Positions 1 to 12,181 of a stretch of 64,000 bases of DNA are shown here, piece by piece; the first letter of the stretch is position 1, and every line of letters starts with the position of its first letter. Source of the DNA: Lumnitzera littorea (Eukaryota; Streptophyta; Magnoliopsida; Myrtales; Combretaceae); contig JAMXBB010000003.1 in assembly GCA_024138015.1 (NCBI GenBank), forward strand, positions 15,998,174 to 16,062,173, written 5' to 3'. The notes beneath the pieces were generated by a model. That model worked only from the letters and a program-made list of their open reading frames with translations. It did no database searches and was not told the DNA's origin. A program made the position numbers and the translations under genes.

Positions 1-3000
1 TATTGTTATTCTTAGTGCTAAAAATCATTTATATCCTTGCTTTCTAGGCTACCTTCTATTAAAACTCCCAAATTAACTTTTTTACTTGTTACTTCCATGT
101 TGGTCTTCTATAAACTTATATTTTTCCTCTACTTCCCTTATTCTCTTATTTGCTACCAACATTGGATCCAAGTCACTAACATTTCTTGTATCCCCATTTA
201 CCTTTTATTTCTTCTTTTCTTACTTTCTAAATCGATTGTATTAACTGATTATTTTATTTCTACAATGTTTTCTCTAATTTTACTAAGCTAATGGTAATCA
301 AATTAATTGGACCAAATTTATTAGTTTAGTAAAGTTTTCTACATTCAATATTTAAGATTCAAGTATTTGCTAATTTAGGTCTTCTAAATAGTTATTTTCT
401 AAATCAATTTTTGCATCTAGGAAATCTTAAGTTTCCAATAAGAAGAACTTTCCTAATTCTATTTGGAAATAATATTTGGTATAAGATTTATTATATACTA
501 AAATTTTTGTTTTCTCGAAGTATTATCCATATTTAGTTAATTGTTTAGAACATATCAAATCTTAGCATTCCAGATTGGTCTCAAGTTTGTTATCTTTGTA
601 CTGTGGTTTATCATCAACTTAGTTATTTCTTTTCACTAGTCTTACTTATTTTTATAAAGTATAGTTTTGTTAGGTAGGTATCCATCTATTGTTTTGGTAT
701 CCATCATTATTCCTATCTTTCTATTGTCTAACTTTGTGTAATAGCATAGTATTTGATTAATAGTTTATTCATACTTAATTATATCCTTGTACTATGAGTT
801 TTTTACTTATTAAGCCTTTATGAGGAATTTTTCAGTTGTTATGTTACATCTATTATACTTTCTTATATTACGTTAAGTGTACTTAAATTCTTTTACTCTT
901 TTAATGATGTCTAATATATTTCAAATCATTTAATGAAAGAATTTTCTTATACTATCCCTTATATTCAATATCCTTAACTCTATAGGTCACAAGGTTTTCT
1001 ATTCTACTTACTATATTAGCACCTTTGCATTACCTATCGATTTGTTAACTATCTTATCTCCCATCTTATTTCTTATCATATAAATTCGATGCATTTAATA
1101 TTTTACCTTCTATTATAATTCTGCCACAACTTCCACCTCAATCAGATTCTAGGTTTCCCTAAGGTCATTCATTTTTAGATTAAATTCTTTTACAGTTAAT
1201 ACAAATTTGTTTCATTCCTATCCTAATTACGTAATTCTTTCATTCCATGATTATTGTGCAGTTGTTCCAAGCATTGACTTTATATTTCATGTCACTAGCA
1301 TATATGTCAATAGTAATGGGTTTGGAAATTTTTGACTGCTTTCTGTCTCGAATTCAAATAAGATAGTTGATGAATTGAATGAGTTAAACTTGACATGACT
1401 TGACAAAAATTGGTATGACTTTTGACCATGTAAACTCATGAAACATTTCTAATTGATATGACTTGAATTTGTTTAACCATGATACAACATAAACAGAACA
1501 AAAATAAAAGACTCGATCAAAGAGACTTGAGGACCATTAATTTGCCAATCCTTTTATGTTTACTCAAATGTGCTAATGTACATATGAGATATATTACCTT
1601 GTAGTATTTTAACTATATCTAGCATCACAATTATCTTTTATCTTTTCTCATAACATAGTTGATTAGAGATTATAGATTTGAAGTTTCTTTACTTTTCTCG
1701 TCAAGTTTTCACCACATAGGGTTGCTTGGTAAATCTTTCATTGCTATAAATTGATATAATTACTGCATGTGTTTATTGCTTACTCCTCATTTTGAACTAG
1801 TATAGAAATTTAGTTAATTCAGTTATGTGTTTAATACCTTGGTTTATAATTTATATTTTAGTTGAAGGTCTTTCACTTTCTAATATCCTGGTTATAACAT
1901 ACTATGATCACTTTAGGAATGCAACTAACTAAATTGACAATTTCTTCCTAGACTTATTCTTCAAAAACTTCTTACTATTAGTATCCTTCTTAGTTAGTGT
2001 AACTATATCATCAAATTTTGAGGGTTTACCTTTAGTGTATATTTTATTGGACAAATGATGTAATTGATGTATTAGGTGAGTCAAGGTAAGATCTTCTCTC
2101 AGTTTAATCCTTCAAAGTAGAGGGTGGTTATCTATAATTCTAATTAAGATTATTTTCTCTAAATGCTTATACATTTTTCCTATTCTTGCACCAAGTTAAA
2201 TTTTTAGGCTCATTACTCTAGGTGACATTATCCTAAACATGCGATACATCATAAGAGTAGTAAGCTATTGTCCTATGAGCATTATATCGTCATCTTTTCA
2301 CAAATTAGCATCATATTCCTGCATATCTGATGTGAAAAGTATATTCCTTGCCTTTCACCACACTATGTCACTATTTACTCATAATAAGTTTACATTGATT
2401 ATACTCTTTACATAAGTTAAGAAGAATAAATTTATCATTTATATAACTGCACATTTGAATTACACACTGTTGAATAATTATATCACAAAGAGATATAGAT
2501 TTGATTCTTTTCATGTTTGGTATCATTCTTAGTTCTTAAACATACCAAATAAAATTCTAACTTTATTTCACCAAACTAACCATCTTATTCAAGTTGCTAT
2601 CTTATACTAAAAGCTAGAATATATGATAGATTATTAGAATATTATCACAAATCAAATTAGTTCCTAATATTTTAAATATATCTAAGCTATTAAGCTTACC
2701 ATGTTAAATAATCAATTATATACTTTAGGTTTCCTAACACAAAATCATCATCTTCACAATATCAATTGTAAAATTACCATAATTAACATAAATTGTTATT
2801 TTAAATCCAATTCAATTACCCTTTACAACTCTTAACTTTATTTTTAATTCTTAAATTTACATCCGGTAATATACTTCTGTTAATTGCTGGAATATTTACA
2901 ATTTCATATGCCTTTCTCTCAACACCTACAACATCGTTATTTTGATTAAGCCTTTCCTTTTAATTCACCTCCTGACTTTCTAAATTTGGTTCTACCTTAC

Positions 3001-3845
3001 TTTCTTATTTGACTTTACACCTTATATTATTAATAAATTCTGGACTTCATGCTTACATTCTAATACTTTCTATCGTAACAGTTTAATGTCTAACTCCAAA
3101 TATACTTTCCCAACTCAAGCTAAGATAATCAAGTTTCCATATAACTCACATTCTAAGTTACATTCTGACTTCCATTGTAACCTAGCAAAAATACTTCTTA
3201 AGTCATCAAATCACCTAATTTTGCTATCAACTCTCTTATTTACATACCATACAAAATTAGTTTCATCATGTCAATATTCACTCATAATCAAACTGCTCAA
3301 CAAATTTTGCATTTTTAACACATTACCTTTATGTTAAATCAGATTTACCCAAAAATCCAACTTCACAAATAAGAAAGAAATCTTCATGAAATTAATTTAG
3401 GAGACATTCCAATGATGCATATGATATATCCATGTATACATAGTTTACACCAATCAACTTGATATATCTAAACTTTTCTCCCTTCTCTATGTTACTTAAC
3501 CAATCAACTTCCAATAACAACCTTAAAAATTATATTTCATATTCCATAAAGGGTTCACAAAGTGATATTATATATTCCTCATTGCTATTCTATAAGTTTA
3601 CAAATTATCGTCTTTTATAATTCAAAGTGATATTAGCATATCTTATCCTTTCTTTAGCATATGTATACATATATATAAATAGTGAATATAACCTATAGTC
3701 TAAATCTTTACGTCCCATTTAGGTCCTACTCTGAATATTTCTTTATTATGTTTAACAAATTTTATTTACAACAGTTCCACATAAACTCTTAAGAATCATG
3801 CTTTAAGCAAGGTTTTAAGAATAATGCTATTATATCACTCAGAAC
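1..3845. other. AT-rich region without recognisable gene
   Basis: The longest open frames are under 100 codons, AT-rich and without recognisable domains. Short words such as TGACTTGACATGACTTG near 1390-1410 recur loosely, as in old repeats. I expect heavily decayed transposable-element sequence but cannot assign a family. No RNA gene or promoter was recognised. Confidence 0.5.
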
Positions 3846-6800
3846 TGCCACACCCCAAACTAGAGAGTTGTGACATTCTCGTTGTGTAAACCAATCTATG
3901 CTAAAAGTTAGCCACCTTAACTACTAACATAGGTATAGCCTACATAATATGTTCACTACTCCACTATTTGGAAGCGCCCCATTCAGTACATGATAGAAAT
4001 CAACCTATGGTGTAAATTTTAAAAAATAGATTCTAAAAGTAATCTTTAGAACTTAAATTTTGAGTAAAAATCAAGTTAAAAGTTGTATGAAAGATAAAAC
4101 CTTATATTTAATAAAAATTCCAAAAATTACATTGTTACAAAAAGATATAGTGTTTATTAAAATTTCATTAAAATCCACAAGCTTACAAAACATAAAATAA
4201 ATTTTATAGATTGAAAACTAGGGGTCACCTAAGAAGACTCTATTAGTTTTCTTAGAAGTTAGTACAGTCGATAAACCAAATAGAAATCCGATCAGCTAAT
4301 CTTGAATCTCACTTCTTTACCCCGTTCTCTAACCTTTTGGTGAGTCTACTAAGAAACCTGTAAAACAACTATAGGGAAATGAGCAATAGCTTACTCAATA
4401 AGTGGGATAGAAATAGTAGCACATACCAGATACTAAGCAATTAGGACTTTCAAGCAAGTTAATTAGATGTAATGCATGATCAAGCAAATGCTATCGCACG
4501 ACATTGACTGGTTATCATGAGACTAGAGAAATTGTGCTCACTTTAATCGAGGCTTCGAGGAGTTTAATGCCATGCACTCACTAATTTGGTCACCAAACCG
4601 GGGCTTATGCAATAGAGAACACGCTCCTTTAGAGACTACCTTCGAAGCACTAGCCCCAACTTAGATACAACCTCCTCTTTTGTCAATTAGTTTGACTCAA
4701 GGTAGGGAGATAACCATTTCTGCTATCCTCAACAAAAGGGTCCATGTTTGACCCACACTTCCTATTCGTTTCCCCTCGTAGGTTGCAATGTAAGTCCAGT
4801 TAATGGTTAAATCGAGTTTGTGTTAGATTACTTTTGAGGTGATCAACCAAATTCAAACAATCTCTAGCATATAATATCATGAAGTAATCAACACATCAAT
4901 CTAGTACTTAAATAGCACAATAGTCTTCAAGCACATATGATGCATACGCATAGGCAACTAACTTACAGTCACAAACAAGACATATACTAAGGTCTCTAAG
5001 TATTCATAAACAATACTTCAAAGTGTAGTAATATATTGATCCGACCTGCCTAGATACCGATGCTCATTCTCCTCGTGTGTCGTTCTCATCTCGTCTTTCT
5101 TTATTATCTCTAAAAAGTATAATCAAGCGACTTTCTAATAAATTCTTCAACTCTTAATGATCTAATATTCAGTACCAACTGTCTTCAAACTTTCAATTGC
5201 TCTTGTATTTTGCATCTTCCATCAAACTGCTTTCTAATTGAGGTTTTGACCTAATCTTGTGATATGGGCTATTATCCAAGTGGTTTCTGACTCATGTTCT
5301 GACTTTGATAAAAGAATGGAATTCATATACAAATTACTAGCTAATCTACTTTCGAACTCCTAGTATGGTCAAAGATATCTAATACCAAACAACATTTTGA
5401 CCTAGTTTTTGACGAAGTTTCTAACCTTTAGTTTAAAGTTAGATTCTTATTTAGGAAGTTCGTAACTTATAGCTTGTCTCAAGAAGTAGGGTATAATCCA
5501 AATATAAGCTACTCTTTGGTATAGATTCCATTTTCCTAATGTATTCAACATATTCACACTAAATCACATTTTGACTTACTTTCTGATAAAGTTTATAACC
5601 CTATTACTACTAGCACATCCAACTACTTTATATAAAATTTAACCTATCCTAAGTTCCAAAGTCTTAATAAACCTACAAATGTAGAAAACAACAATTTAGT
5701 ACTACCCTCTTATATATAGTTTTCTCTTTCACCTTCACTTAACAAAACTCATCAAACTTTCACAATTGAACTCCTAAACCACCAAATACACACCTATATT
5801 GAAAATCAACACCTTAAAGCTCTTATTCACTCGCTTATAGTAACTAAATGTTGGTCAATATAGGTCAAAACACGTTGTTAGAAAAACCCAACTTAGCTCT
5901 TTTGGAAAAACCTACTTCTAATGCACTGTTTTTTTAAAAACAAATTTTCTTGAAAATTCGATAACCAAACATTGAAAATTGTTACACAAGACGTTTTTCT
6001 TAAGGACCCTATATCTATATTAAAAATTTTGAAAATCTAATTGAAGATATGAATTCGTCTTGCAAAAATACTTATGGAAACCAAATTTCGAAATTTTTGG
6101 GGTTCATTTGTTATTTTTTCGAAATTTTTGTTAAAATCAAGGAAACTAAGCACCCACCAAGAATGTAAAGCTCCGACCACCACTGAGAGAAGGGGGCTTG
6201 TCAGCTAGTCTAGCTGCCGAGCACGCTGATGAGTACATTGATGAGCACGCTAATCTTGTTTCACTTCCATTTGGTCATCTTCCTTAGGAACTCTCTAATT
6301 CCCTCCTTTGCACATTATTTTTCTAATTTCATTTTCTCTTTCTATTTTCTCATTCTAAAAATATTTCCAACCTTGCAACTGACTAATCTTTGTCCAAAAT
6401 GATGGTCACATTTTTTTTAACCTTCTTTGATTTATCTTTGATTTTTCCTACCTAAGGAGATGTGGAAAAGTGAAGATTGAGGTGTCAAATGAAGCAACTC
6501 CATCCAAAATCTTGTTTCCCACATAATACCACACATCAAACATGTTTCTTAGGCTGTCCTCTATTTTTTTATTTTTTTTTCCATGATTTTATTAATTTAT
6601 TTAGTCAATTATACTAAATTTCAAGTATTTTTGATAATTACAAGTATATATATTTATATAATAATTATACCTGATATGTATACATGTCTTTTACATATTA
6701 CTTGATGTATAATATTAATTATATTACCTCTATAATTTATCTCTAAGTATTTGTTAATTTCCGAAACTAATTCGCTTGCAACTAATAATATAATAATATA

Positions 6801-6961
6801 GTAAATTTATACGATTTTAGCTATATTTTTAAATTCTAAGCCTACAAAAACTCCTCGACTAATATCACGTAACCCCTCTTAAGTTTCTATCCTAATCGGG
6901 TTATCTTTCTGAATATCCTAAATCTACTATCAAACCTAGTTACATCAATACGAGTATCACA
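3846..6961 (+). repeat. Solo-LTR-like repeat, copy 1 (about 3.1 kb)
   Basis: It starts TGCCACACCCCAAAC and ends TATCACA. The same family occurs as copy 2 (41994-51822, interrupted) and copy 3 (58147-61674, opposite strand). Shared blocks include the start, 'ctaacataggtata' near 3927, 'gatacaacctcctct' near 4664 with a matching block at 49548, and an aligned last 50 bases before the CACA end. No coding sequence was recognised inside. TG...CA ends and length suggest a long LTR left after recombination. No target duplication is visible for this copy (agaac/ttata). A non-coding LARD-type element is the alternative. Confidence 0.6.
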
Positions 6962-7821
6962 TTATATGATGAAAAGCTATACGATACATTTCAAGAATGT
7001 AATGACCAAAACTCCTCACCTTAGGTATTGTCTGCTTCTAGCTAATGTAATGTGCTACTTAATTTTGTCGTTGGTGCCAATTGTTTCCTAAGAGATTATT
7101 TATCCTAAGAGTGCTCCTCTTTAAGTTTTAATGAACTTCAAGCTGTTACACCAAAAAACATCTTGATAATTAGAGCTCATTCACCTTCTATTTGAGGTAT
7201 ATCACAATCTTCCCCCTACACCCCCAACAACACCCCCCCCCCCCCCAAAACTCCTTCCCTCCTCCACATAATTAACGTCCTTATCAGTTTTGCTATATGA
7301 GTTCAGGACCACACCAAGTAAAAAGGACTCTAAAAGTGCTCCTGTAAAGACTCAAGAGGTATCTCTATACTATAGTACTTTACCATACATGGCACTTAAC
7401 TCACTCCACTTTCAATTGGTGAAGTGTTTTGATAATATTCAATAACGAGAGAAACTTTTTAAACCAAGGCATTGTTTCTCTTAGTGTATTCCATAGTATA
7501 GTTTTATCTTAAGTGCCAGTTACTTCTCAAGAGGTTATCTTGAGAGCACTCCAACCTTAGCATGCTTAGTCTTGGAGTTACGATAGATTCTAAACTATAA
7601 TACCAAAAGGCGTCTTATAATTAAAGATTCCTTACTTTATATTTGAGAGATATCATAAAGCAATACCGACCAAAGCAAATACATAACACCAACAAAATCA
7701 AGATAAGCAAAGGACTCATATTTTATCATCTTTCCATGATAATTTTCCAATTCGCAAGGGTCAACCGTCATTAATTAAGGACTATTTAGTTCAACCATAA
7801 AAAAAAAAAAAAAAAAAAAGA
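6962..7821. repeat. Intergenic stretch with a diverged pair of direct repeats and a C14 run
   Basis: Two diverged blocks at about 7015-7210 and 7455-7690 share the same order of words, for example 'gtgccaattgtttcctaagag' against 'gtgccagttacttctcaagag', and 'tctatttgaggtatatcac' against 'tatatttgagagatatcat'. They probably derive from LTR-type sequence. A run of 14 C lies at 7233-7246 and an A-rich run at about 7800-7819. No gene was seen. Confidence 0.5.
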
Positions 7822-8560
7822 AGTTCAAAGTACCAAAATTTAATGGTACAGATCCAAACGGGTAGATCTTACGGTGCAATAATTCGTAGATTTCAATGAG
7901 GGGCTTAACCATCAAAGAGTTACAATTGCTTTTTTCTTTTTTATTTCAAGGGTCAGCTTTAAGCTAGTATCCATGGATTGACATGAATGCACAGTTAAGC
8001 GAATGGGCTGAATTTATTAAAGTCATCCAAAATAGACTCGTTGAAAATTTTCAAGAAAAGCTAGCTAAATTGACTCAAACAACTTCTCTTTAAGAATATC
8101 GAGCTAAATTTGAAGCGTTTTTAATTAAGGTTATTGTTGTTTCTAATTAATTTCTCATTGATCGTCTTATGAAGTGGTTGAAACCTGAAACAACAAGGGA
8201 AACGACAATATTCAAGCCTAAATCACTTTCTCATGCAGTCAATTTAGCAAGAATTCACGAATAGAAGTTGAAGGTCAGATTATTGCCAATTAAGAGTTAT
8301 TATACCAAGCTAGCTTTACCTTTTTTACTTGTTCCATTGTTAATGAGAATTATCGCTGACAATTCTAGTGATAAAGCTAACGAGGATAGACAGGTTGATA
8401 TGGACACCAACAGAAATGATCTGCTTGTAATTTCTAGTGCATCTGGGGACAAGAGCCTACAATCACAATTGCACTTAAACCTGTGATAGATGTCCATAAA
8501 AATGTATTGATCCTCACAAGTGATGGCCATTAAATGATAATGAGCAATTAAGATAGTCAC
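7822..8560 (+). pseudogene. Ty3/gypsy gag remnant
   Basis: Translation with frame changes gives a recognisable Retrotrans_gag domain: a 'VPKFNGTDPNG' start, then 'ALSWYPW', 'FQEKLAKLTQT', 'YRAKFEAF', 'WLKPETTRE' and 'HAVNLARIHE'. In intact elements Gag forms the virus-like particle. Several in-frame stops, for example after FQEKLAKLTQTTSL, show it is dead. It is followed after about 180 bp by a polypurine tract and a 3' LTR, so protease to integrase have been deleted. Plant chromovirus-like elements have this order, but no chromodomain can be checked here. Confidence 0.7.
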
Positions 8561-8740
8561 AACAAAGAGGCAGGATGCATCATTATCCTCCTTGTCTCTA
8601 AGAGGGATAAAACGTATTTAGTAAATTTTTGTTGAAAGATTATTATTATTATTATTTTTTTAATATTATTAAATTGCATTTGTTAGTGATTCTTTTGCGT
8701 GTTTATTTTTCCCCTAGAACTTAGATGGTAAAGTTCTTAA

Positions 8741-8754
8741 GAGGGGTAGGAAAA
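8741..8754 (+). other. Polypurine tract of the gypsy remnant
   Basis: The purine run GAGGGGTAGGAAAA directly precedes the LTR start TGTTATGATCC. 'Aagttcttaagagggg...aaa-TGTTATGA' is a typical plant gypsy 3' junction, where plus-strand DNA synthesis is primed. Confidence 0.6.
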
Positions 8755-8992
8755 TGTTATGATCCAAAATCATATTAAAATAATTACCGAGTTATTAATT
8801 GTGTTATTCCTATAATAATTAGTTATATATTAGTAGTTTCATTCAATATTGTAAGTAGTTATTTTCATTCCTATAAACAAATCTTTTTTTCTTCTTCCTC
8901 TCGCTTTAATTATTTATAGATATTAACTTGAATCGAATAGATATGTATTAATATACATATATATATATATAGACTTTTTACCAGATTCCACA
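8755..8992 (+). repeat. Probable 3' LTR of the gypsy remnant
   Basis: It begins TGTTATGATCC just after the polypurine tract. The right boundary is placed at 'gattccaca' (CA end) and is approximate. It includes an AT dinucleotide run near 8957-8972. No second LTR is visible upstream, so the element is 5'-truncated or internally rearranged. Confidence 0.5.
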
Positions 8993-9670
8993 TATTCTGC
9001 AATAAGCACGATGTCCTCCAAAGCTATTATATTAATGAAAAGCAGGCAATCTGAACATAGTCACATTAATTCAATCATAGATGACACTTTGGTTAAAAAA
9101 TTTGGCCAACTAAGGTGGACAATATTAGGAGTCTCTTGATTGATCTTTCTCTTTTTCTTTTATCATCTCCTCCGAAGCTTAATTAATCATTTTAACCCTA
9201 GAAATTGGGTGTCTCTTTTCGAATGTAGTGACTGGTGTTGTTGTTAGTCACGGGCAAGTAAAACTTGAGCGTTTTAATTATAATTGTATGTGAATGTAAA
9301 TGTATTATCCGGGTGACCGAGCGGAGCGAAAGAATAATGGAAAGGAATCCAGTCTCCCTTTGACGCCGCCCAAAAATTTTAAGTTTGACCATCGGATTCG
9401 AAGTCGAACGCTAAAGTTGGTTGACCGCTGTCCTCATACGGCTATTTTCTGTTTTCTCCTACTCTCCATCCCACAACCACAAAGTAACCCATGAATTCCC
9501 CCACACCACGTGTCATCCTCACATTTGCCAGCACATTTCACGGCTTTGGTGGAAAGAAAGAACTTTCATGAGTCTTTGCTGACGATTGACGAAGAAGAAA
9601 GCCAAAGAAAGAAACCGCTTTAGCTACAGCTATAGCTATAGCTTTCAAGTTAGAAGAGAAGGAATCCGCC
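8993..9670 (+). promoter_or_regulatory. Upstream region and 5' leader of the clathrin light chain gene
   Basis: This 680-bp stretch holds no gene. It contains the G-box CACGTG at 9507-9512, in the context CCACGTGTC like an ABRE, about 160 bp before the start codon. A purine-rich leader and a short direct repeat built on AGCTATAGCTATAGC (about 9629-9643) precede the ATG. The context at the start is CCGCCATGGCA, a strong plant initiation context. The transcription start was not determined. Confidence 0.5.
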
Positions 9671-11069
9671 ATGGCAGCTTTTATCGGCGACAAGGTCGAG
9701 GGCTACAATCCACCCCCTGCTTCCCAAGGATTTGACTCCTTCTCCAGCTTCGATGCTAATCAATCTCCGTCTCCGGTTTTCAGTTCCCACTCGTACGGAT
9801 CCAACGACGATGTCTTCGCTCCCGAACAGAACGGCGGTTTCAGTGCATCAGACGGACCGATCTTGCCTCCTCCGGTGGACATGCAGCCGGAGGAGGGCTT
9901 CCCGCTCAGGGAGTGGAGGAGGTGAGTGTGAGATGAACTAACTAAAACTAGTCGTACACGCTACAGTATATACTGAACTGAAATTGCCTATTAATCATCA
10001 ATAATAAATCCTGATTCCTAGGATATGGAGAGAGCATACGGCGAGTAGATATAAGCGTTAGAAATATGTTAATAGGTGTTGATTTTTGCAGGCAAAATGC
10101 AATAAGGTTGGAAGAGAAGGAGAAGAGAGAGAAGGAGATATTGAAGCAGATAATCGAGGAAGCAGAGGAGTACAAGATTGAATTCTACAGGAAGCAGAGT
10201 GTTGCTGTGGAGAACAACAAGGCCTCTAATAGAGAAAAAGAGAAGGTGATCACATCACTTATACATTATTATAATATATAATAAAATGGATCTTCATACT
10301 CTTTCGCTATAGTCGTTTTTTTTTTCTCCCCTAATCACTTTCCGTTGCTAGATTTCCTATACCTAATGGATCAAATATGACCATATTAGATTTCGGTGCT
10401 CAAGCACATCAATCATCGTTTGCTTCTCAGGATATCGCCATGAACGACCATGATATTCATTTTTTCATCTTATTACTTGATGTTCAGTTTGGTGGCATGT
10501 TAGGGCCAAAAAGAACATTTTAACTAAACAGCCGCATTTCATGTAGTTTGCATTTCGATTGCATCAATGAGTGTGAGTGTACCGCTAGATGTAAAAACGT
10601 GTTTGCATAATATTAACTTGATTGCAACTGCTGTGCCTGTGCGGTTTTCTGATTCTTCTTGACTATCTTCTTCATTGATCCCCAGCTATTTCTTGCCAGC
10701 CGGGAGAAATTTCATGCTGACGCTGAGAAGAACTATTGGAAGGCGATTGCCGAGCTCATACCGCATGAGGTTCCAGCAATCGAGAAACGGGGGAAGAAGA
10801 AGGAGGAGAAGAAGCCTTCAATCGTCGTGGTCCAAGGGCCCAAGCCTGGGAAACCAACCGACCTGTCCCGTATGCGACATATCCTCCTTAAACTAAAGCA
10901 CGATACCCCTGACCACATGAAACCTAAACCACCTCCCACACCAGAGCCCAAGAAAGATGCTAAACCTGGTGCAACTTCGGCTGCTGCTGGTGCAACTCCA
11001 GGCAATTCAGTGAAATCTACTACTACTGCTACTACTACAGCAACTATAGAGATTTCATCCGATGCTTGA
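9671..11069 (+). CDS. CLC: Clathrin light chain (three exons, 262 aa)
   Basis: Exons are 9671-9921, 10092-10245 and 10686-11069. The junctions AG|GTGAGT...GCAG|G, AAG|GTGATC...CCCAG|C keep frame, for 789 nt with stop. Clathrin light chain binds the hub of clathrin heavy chain and regulates triskelion assembly at the plasma membrane and trans-Golgi network. Residues 1-83 are acidic and low in structure. From about residue 80, EWRRQNAIRLEEKEKREKE opens the conserved charged coiled coil that runs through exon 2. Exon 3 starts LFLASREKFHADAEKNYWK and continues with a conserved block ending DLSRMRHILLKLKHDTPDHM. The tail is rich in Pro, Lys, Ala and Thr. Length is close to the short Arabidopsis paralogues CLC2 and CLC3 rather than the longer CLC1. 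The start is the first ATG in a good context. The intron positions and phases look ordinary, and I see no damage. Confidence 0.95.
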
Positions 11070-11777
11070 AACCAAGACTACTCATGGCCAATCGCAATTT
11101 GCTTTGTGTGGAAGTTTTTGTGTCTAATATCCTGAATCGCATGTTTATCCCCTTCTTCCTCTAGCTCTTCATCTGTGTATAAAAACCCTAGTAGTTTTTC
11201 CCTTTTGTTAGTTTCCAAACTCTGGTTTGTTAGATGCTTCGAACAACTTTGTTCACAAGTTTTCTGTTATATTGACTTAGTTTTGTCCACTATAATCTAG
11301 TGAAATATGGGTAAGTTTTCCTTTGTTACACAGCATTCCAATCAAAATATTAACCTTGCCACTGCAATTCTGAACCAGCAACCCAACCTATAACAAGAAA
11401 CAAGTGATCTTGTCATTTCTCGTTGAACTTGCCATAATTGGGATCACTAGCATAACATTGTTGAGTTGAACGTTATATCAGGCTTTTGTTTTGGACTCTT
11501 GAATCTTTCGATCTACTATGCAACTGCAAGCGAGAACTCCTCCATTCGAACTACGTTGAAGGCAGGAGTGAGAAATTAATATTAACAGTAATATTAGCTC
11601 CTAATCAAAATATTGCAAAGAGACATGACTACCCAAAGGGAAAGCAGATGTTTCTACGTATATTGCAAATAAAACAATCCGTTTACAAACTTTGAGGCTG
11701 CAACACTCACTATACAAATACAGGCTACTGCATGTTTTACTGCAAAGCACCTATATTTGGAAGATATTACTTTGACG
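11070..11777. other. Intergenic region between convergent genes
   Basis: It should hold the 3' UTR of the clathrin light chain gene (first few hundred bases after the TGA) and possibly the distal 3' UTR of the kinase on the other strand. No coding sequence was recognised. The phrase 'ctatacaaatacagg' at 11710-11724 recurs at 12001-12015. Confidence 0.5.
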
Positions 11778-11930
11778 TTATCTCACACCAAACTGCACAC
11801 TTTCCCCCTTCTTGCATGCATGGCTGCCGGGCAGCCACATGCGCAAGCCAGCTTCTTTAAATGCATCGGTTATCGCTGGTTGCTGCTGGTACTCTTCAAT
11901 CTGGTCATCATCGAAAGGAGCTGCCAAGCA
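11778..11930 (-). other. Candidate extra 3' exon of the kinase gene, or a spliced 3' UTR
   Basis: On the minus strand a clean acceptor (TTTGGTTTTCAG, ending at 11931) is followed by 50 codons of complex composition and a TAA at 11778-11780. The peptide starts CLAAPFDDDQIEEYQQQP and ends GESVQFGVR. Two upstream donors could feed it. One lies just after the kinase stop (TTATCAG|GTATTC), making this a UTR exon. The other lies inside kinase exon 6 (GAGAAG|GTACTA) in phase 0, which would swap the C-terminus. I do not recognise the peptide. It could also be the exon of an unrelated transcript or chance. Confidence 0.3.
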
Positions 11931-12181
11931 CTGAAAACCAAATGTATTGAAGACACACAACTATACCTTCCATCTTCATTATCTCAAGGTCAAACAGCAC
12001 CTATACAAATACAGGTTACAGAAATTCTACCAATTCCTATCTACTCCAACTTCCAACCCAGTTCAAGCTTAGTTCCCATTATCAAAGAGCACAAAAGAAT
12101 TGTATCGACTTGATGGCTTCAAAATGCTTGGAAGTCAAAACTTCCGGTATATCTATTGTCACTTGAATACCTGATAATTTG

